DNA from: Lampris incognitus
Taxonomy: Eukaryota > Chordata > Actinopteri > Lampriformes > Lampridae
Assembly (NCBI RefSeq): GCF_029633865.1
Contig: NC_079212.1
Span: 150,691,599 to 150,755,598 of the forward strand
DNA: 64,000 nt
Direction: 5' to 3'
Under the pieces are notes generated by a model. That model saw only the letters and a program-made list of their open reading frames with translations. It had not been told where the DNA came from and ran no database searches. Of this stretch, positions 62,377 to 64,000 are shown piece by piece (position 1 is the stretch's first letter; every line of letters starts with the position of its first letter). A program made the position numbers and the translations under genes.

Positions 62377-63235
62377 GCTAGCCAGCTGTGTATGTTTTTA
62401 ACCTGTTTCCCCAGGATGCCATCAAACCTCAAGTCGACTGTAACCAAAAGCAGCCCATACTTTCCTCGCCATGTCATAGTAGGCTACACAGTCTGGCCAG
62501 CTAGCTAGCATTTGGCTCATCCCATAGAACGTCCTAAGTTTGAGTCCACAACATTCAAAGGGGACAAGGAGGCATAATAAAACTGTCAGTAATGTTTTCA
62601 GTGTCTGAAGCCACTGATTCAAGTGTACTGGTTAGCATGAAGCAAAATACAATTAAATAATAAATATACGATTTGTATATTTTTAGCTGTTTTTGTTAAA
62701 TTACAATCATTTTCTCATGTCCACTCTGACCATTTCTCACATTCATGTAAGGTAACACTTAAAAAATATCACATAAATCTCAGACTTTTATTGTTCTTAT
62801 GAGCAAAATTACTCCCCTCTTCATATGAAATGTGTTAATTAAATTAAAAATGCATAATTTTCGAAAATTATGCATTTTTAATTTAATTAACACATTAATT
62901 AACGCTACTGTCCCACAGGAAGTGATGCACCAGTTCAACAGACACGTGAACATGGTGACTATGTTGTACTGCCCTCGCAGCGCATACTCTTGTGCAAAGC
63001 TAGACAGACAGCTAACATTCAAAAGTCCGCCAATAAACACACAGGGCTTGACTTTTCTTGTATTTTACTGACATCTTGTTTCCTCTTGTTTTGCTTTTTT
63101 TTTGCTTTTGTTTGTAAAAAGACAAATAGTCTCCAAGGCAGCAGCATATCAGAAATACATTCAGCAGCATGTGTGCTCAGTACGACTTCACCATCACTAA
63201 CACACTGTTTCACCAGAAAAACAAATTTAAGCCAT
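62377..63235. other. AT-rich unassigned sequence with a perfect palindrome
   Basis: Apart from the palindrome at 62829-62896, I see no gene or recognised element. Confidence 0.3.
62829..62896. repeat. 68-bp perfect palindrome without spacer
   Basis: Two 34-bp arms meet at TTC/GAA between 62862 and 62863. The arms begin AATGTGTTAATTAAATT and run through AAAAATGCATAATTTTC. Pairing ends at 62828/62897. Confidence 0.97.
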
Positions 63236-63715
63236 CTTGGAGAACCCCCCCCCCCCCGCTCCAAACAGTGGCATCTCCTTGACTATGTCATTGTACGAAC
63301 CAGGGACTGCTGTGACGTGAACATCACGAGGGCCATGATCAATGCAGATGACTGCTGGACAGATCATCACCTCATGTGCACCACGATGTCCATCAAACTC
63401 AAGAGGAGGAGGAGGGGCCAAAAGAAGCAGATCCAGCCAAGACTGAACCTTGAAAGCCTGCATGAAACTACCACCCAGCAGCGACTTCAAGCCTCTCTTG
63501 GGGAAACCCTCCAACAGGAATCCTGATGACATTGAGAAGCAGTGGAGCCTATTCAAATCCACCATCCGCGACACCTGCAAAACCACCCTTGGGTACCAGT
63601 TCAGAAAACACCAGGACTGATTTGATGAGAATGACACAGTGATAGAACAGCTCATCTCAAAGAAAAGGACAGCCTTTCGTGCCTGACAAAATTATGTAAC
63701 CCAATGGAGAGGACA
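63236..63715 (+). pseudogene. LINE endonuclease C-terminus and linker (RTE-like)
   Basis: The frame reads WHLLDYVIVRTRDCCDVNIT, MINADDCWTDHHLMCTTM (endonuclease LDYV and DH motifs), then after frame changes EKQWSLFKSTIRDTCKTTLG, FRKHQD, FDEND and KKRTAFRA. This matches the endonuclease-RT linker of RTE-type LINEs. Stops interrupt it and no RT follows. Confidence 0.7.
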
Positions 63716-64000
63716 GTCATACTTGCTTCGAGTGACCGCCAAGGATGATGAGTCTTCCTTCATGTGGATACTGTTTGGACATGGTCTCAGAAAGGATGTG
63801 CGAACATTTTGCAGTACGTTTGCTTTGTAGACATTGACCTCTGATAGTTTGTGAACTGTTCCCAAGCACATTTCTCCCAGAATTACGCAGCCTAGGTCTA
63901 GCCGCTGTGCGTAAGGCACGTTGTGGGACCCACTGATTTGCTTGCATACCTTGTGCACCCAAAGGATGTTTCCCCCTAAAAGCAGGAGGATTGGAGCATC
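63692..64000 (-). pseudogene. BEL/Pao retrotransposon pol fragment (runs off the window)
   Basis: Entering from the right edge, the minus strand encodes DAPILLLLGGNILWVHKVC, HNVPYAQRLDLGCVILGE and RPCPNSIHMKED. The DxPxLLG...APYAQRxxLGWVIVG pattern is typical of the protease-to-RT region of BEL/Pao Pol. The frame stays open to the window edge and ends at 63692, where the opposite-strand LINE fragment lies. The rest of the element is outside the window. Confidence 0.65.

Overview
The window is vertebrate nuclear DNA, almost certainly from a teleost fish. The only complete host gene is a seven-exon SNRPB (Sm protein B/B') on the minus strand. Around it are fish-type mobile elements: two Ty3/Gypsy elements, Tc1-like and hAT DNA transposons, tRNA-derived SINEs, several LINE clades, a Penelope-like element and a BEL/Pao fragment. 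There are no bacterial-style operons. The very long open frames in the left third are products of tandem repeats whose period is a multiple of three.

Layout. 445-4340 is a 36-bp minisatellite. 4455-5595 is the body of an RTE-like LINE, interrupted by a 220-bp piece of MCM5 coding sequence. 6093-16336 is a 10.2-kb array of 12-bp units with almost no G on the plus strand. 16342-18316 holds LINE tails, unassigned dispersed repeat and a GC-rich 7-bp array. 18317-22733 is a nearly intact Ty3/Gypsy element with gag, pol and two LTRs. 23143-23874 is a TTA/TCA microsatellite, followed by the missing C-terminus of the RTE-like LINE (23875-24058) and a 6.5-kb 47-bp minisatellite (24091-30552).

31375-48020 is the SNRPB transcription unit, read right to left. 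Its introns hold nearly all the DNA. Intron 6 carries nested Tc1, LINE and hAT copies. Intron 5 carries SINE and LINE pieces. Intron 4 carries a minisatellite made of perfect hairpins. Intron 3 carries a SINE inside a possible piggyBac-like element. Two ETS/CRE composite sites lie just upstream of exon 1. The predicted protein (238 aa) has an Sm fold followed by a proline/glycine/methionine-rich tail.

48470-53900 has a LINE 3' end, GT-rich minisatellites, a CpG island (50260-50890) and a possible first coding exon of an unidentified plus-strand gene (52848-52895). 54040-61383 is a decayed Ty3/Gypsy element on the minus strand, split by a Penelope-like fragment that keeps a hammerhead-like motif. 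The right end has a small hAT element, part of a multicopy fish ORF broken by a 19-bp repeat expansion, a 68-bp perfect palindrome, a LINE endonuclease fragment and the edge of a BEL/Pao element.

I saw no convincing new multi-gene system. The most unusual items are the MCM5 piece inside the LINE, the same LINE apparently split across 18 kb of satellite DNA, and the hairpin minisatellite with flipped hairpin centres next to an SNRPB splice donor. Family names for transposons come from remembered protein and terminus patterns, not database searches.
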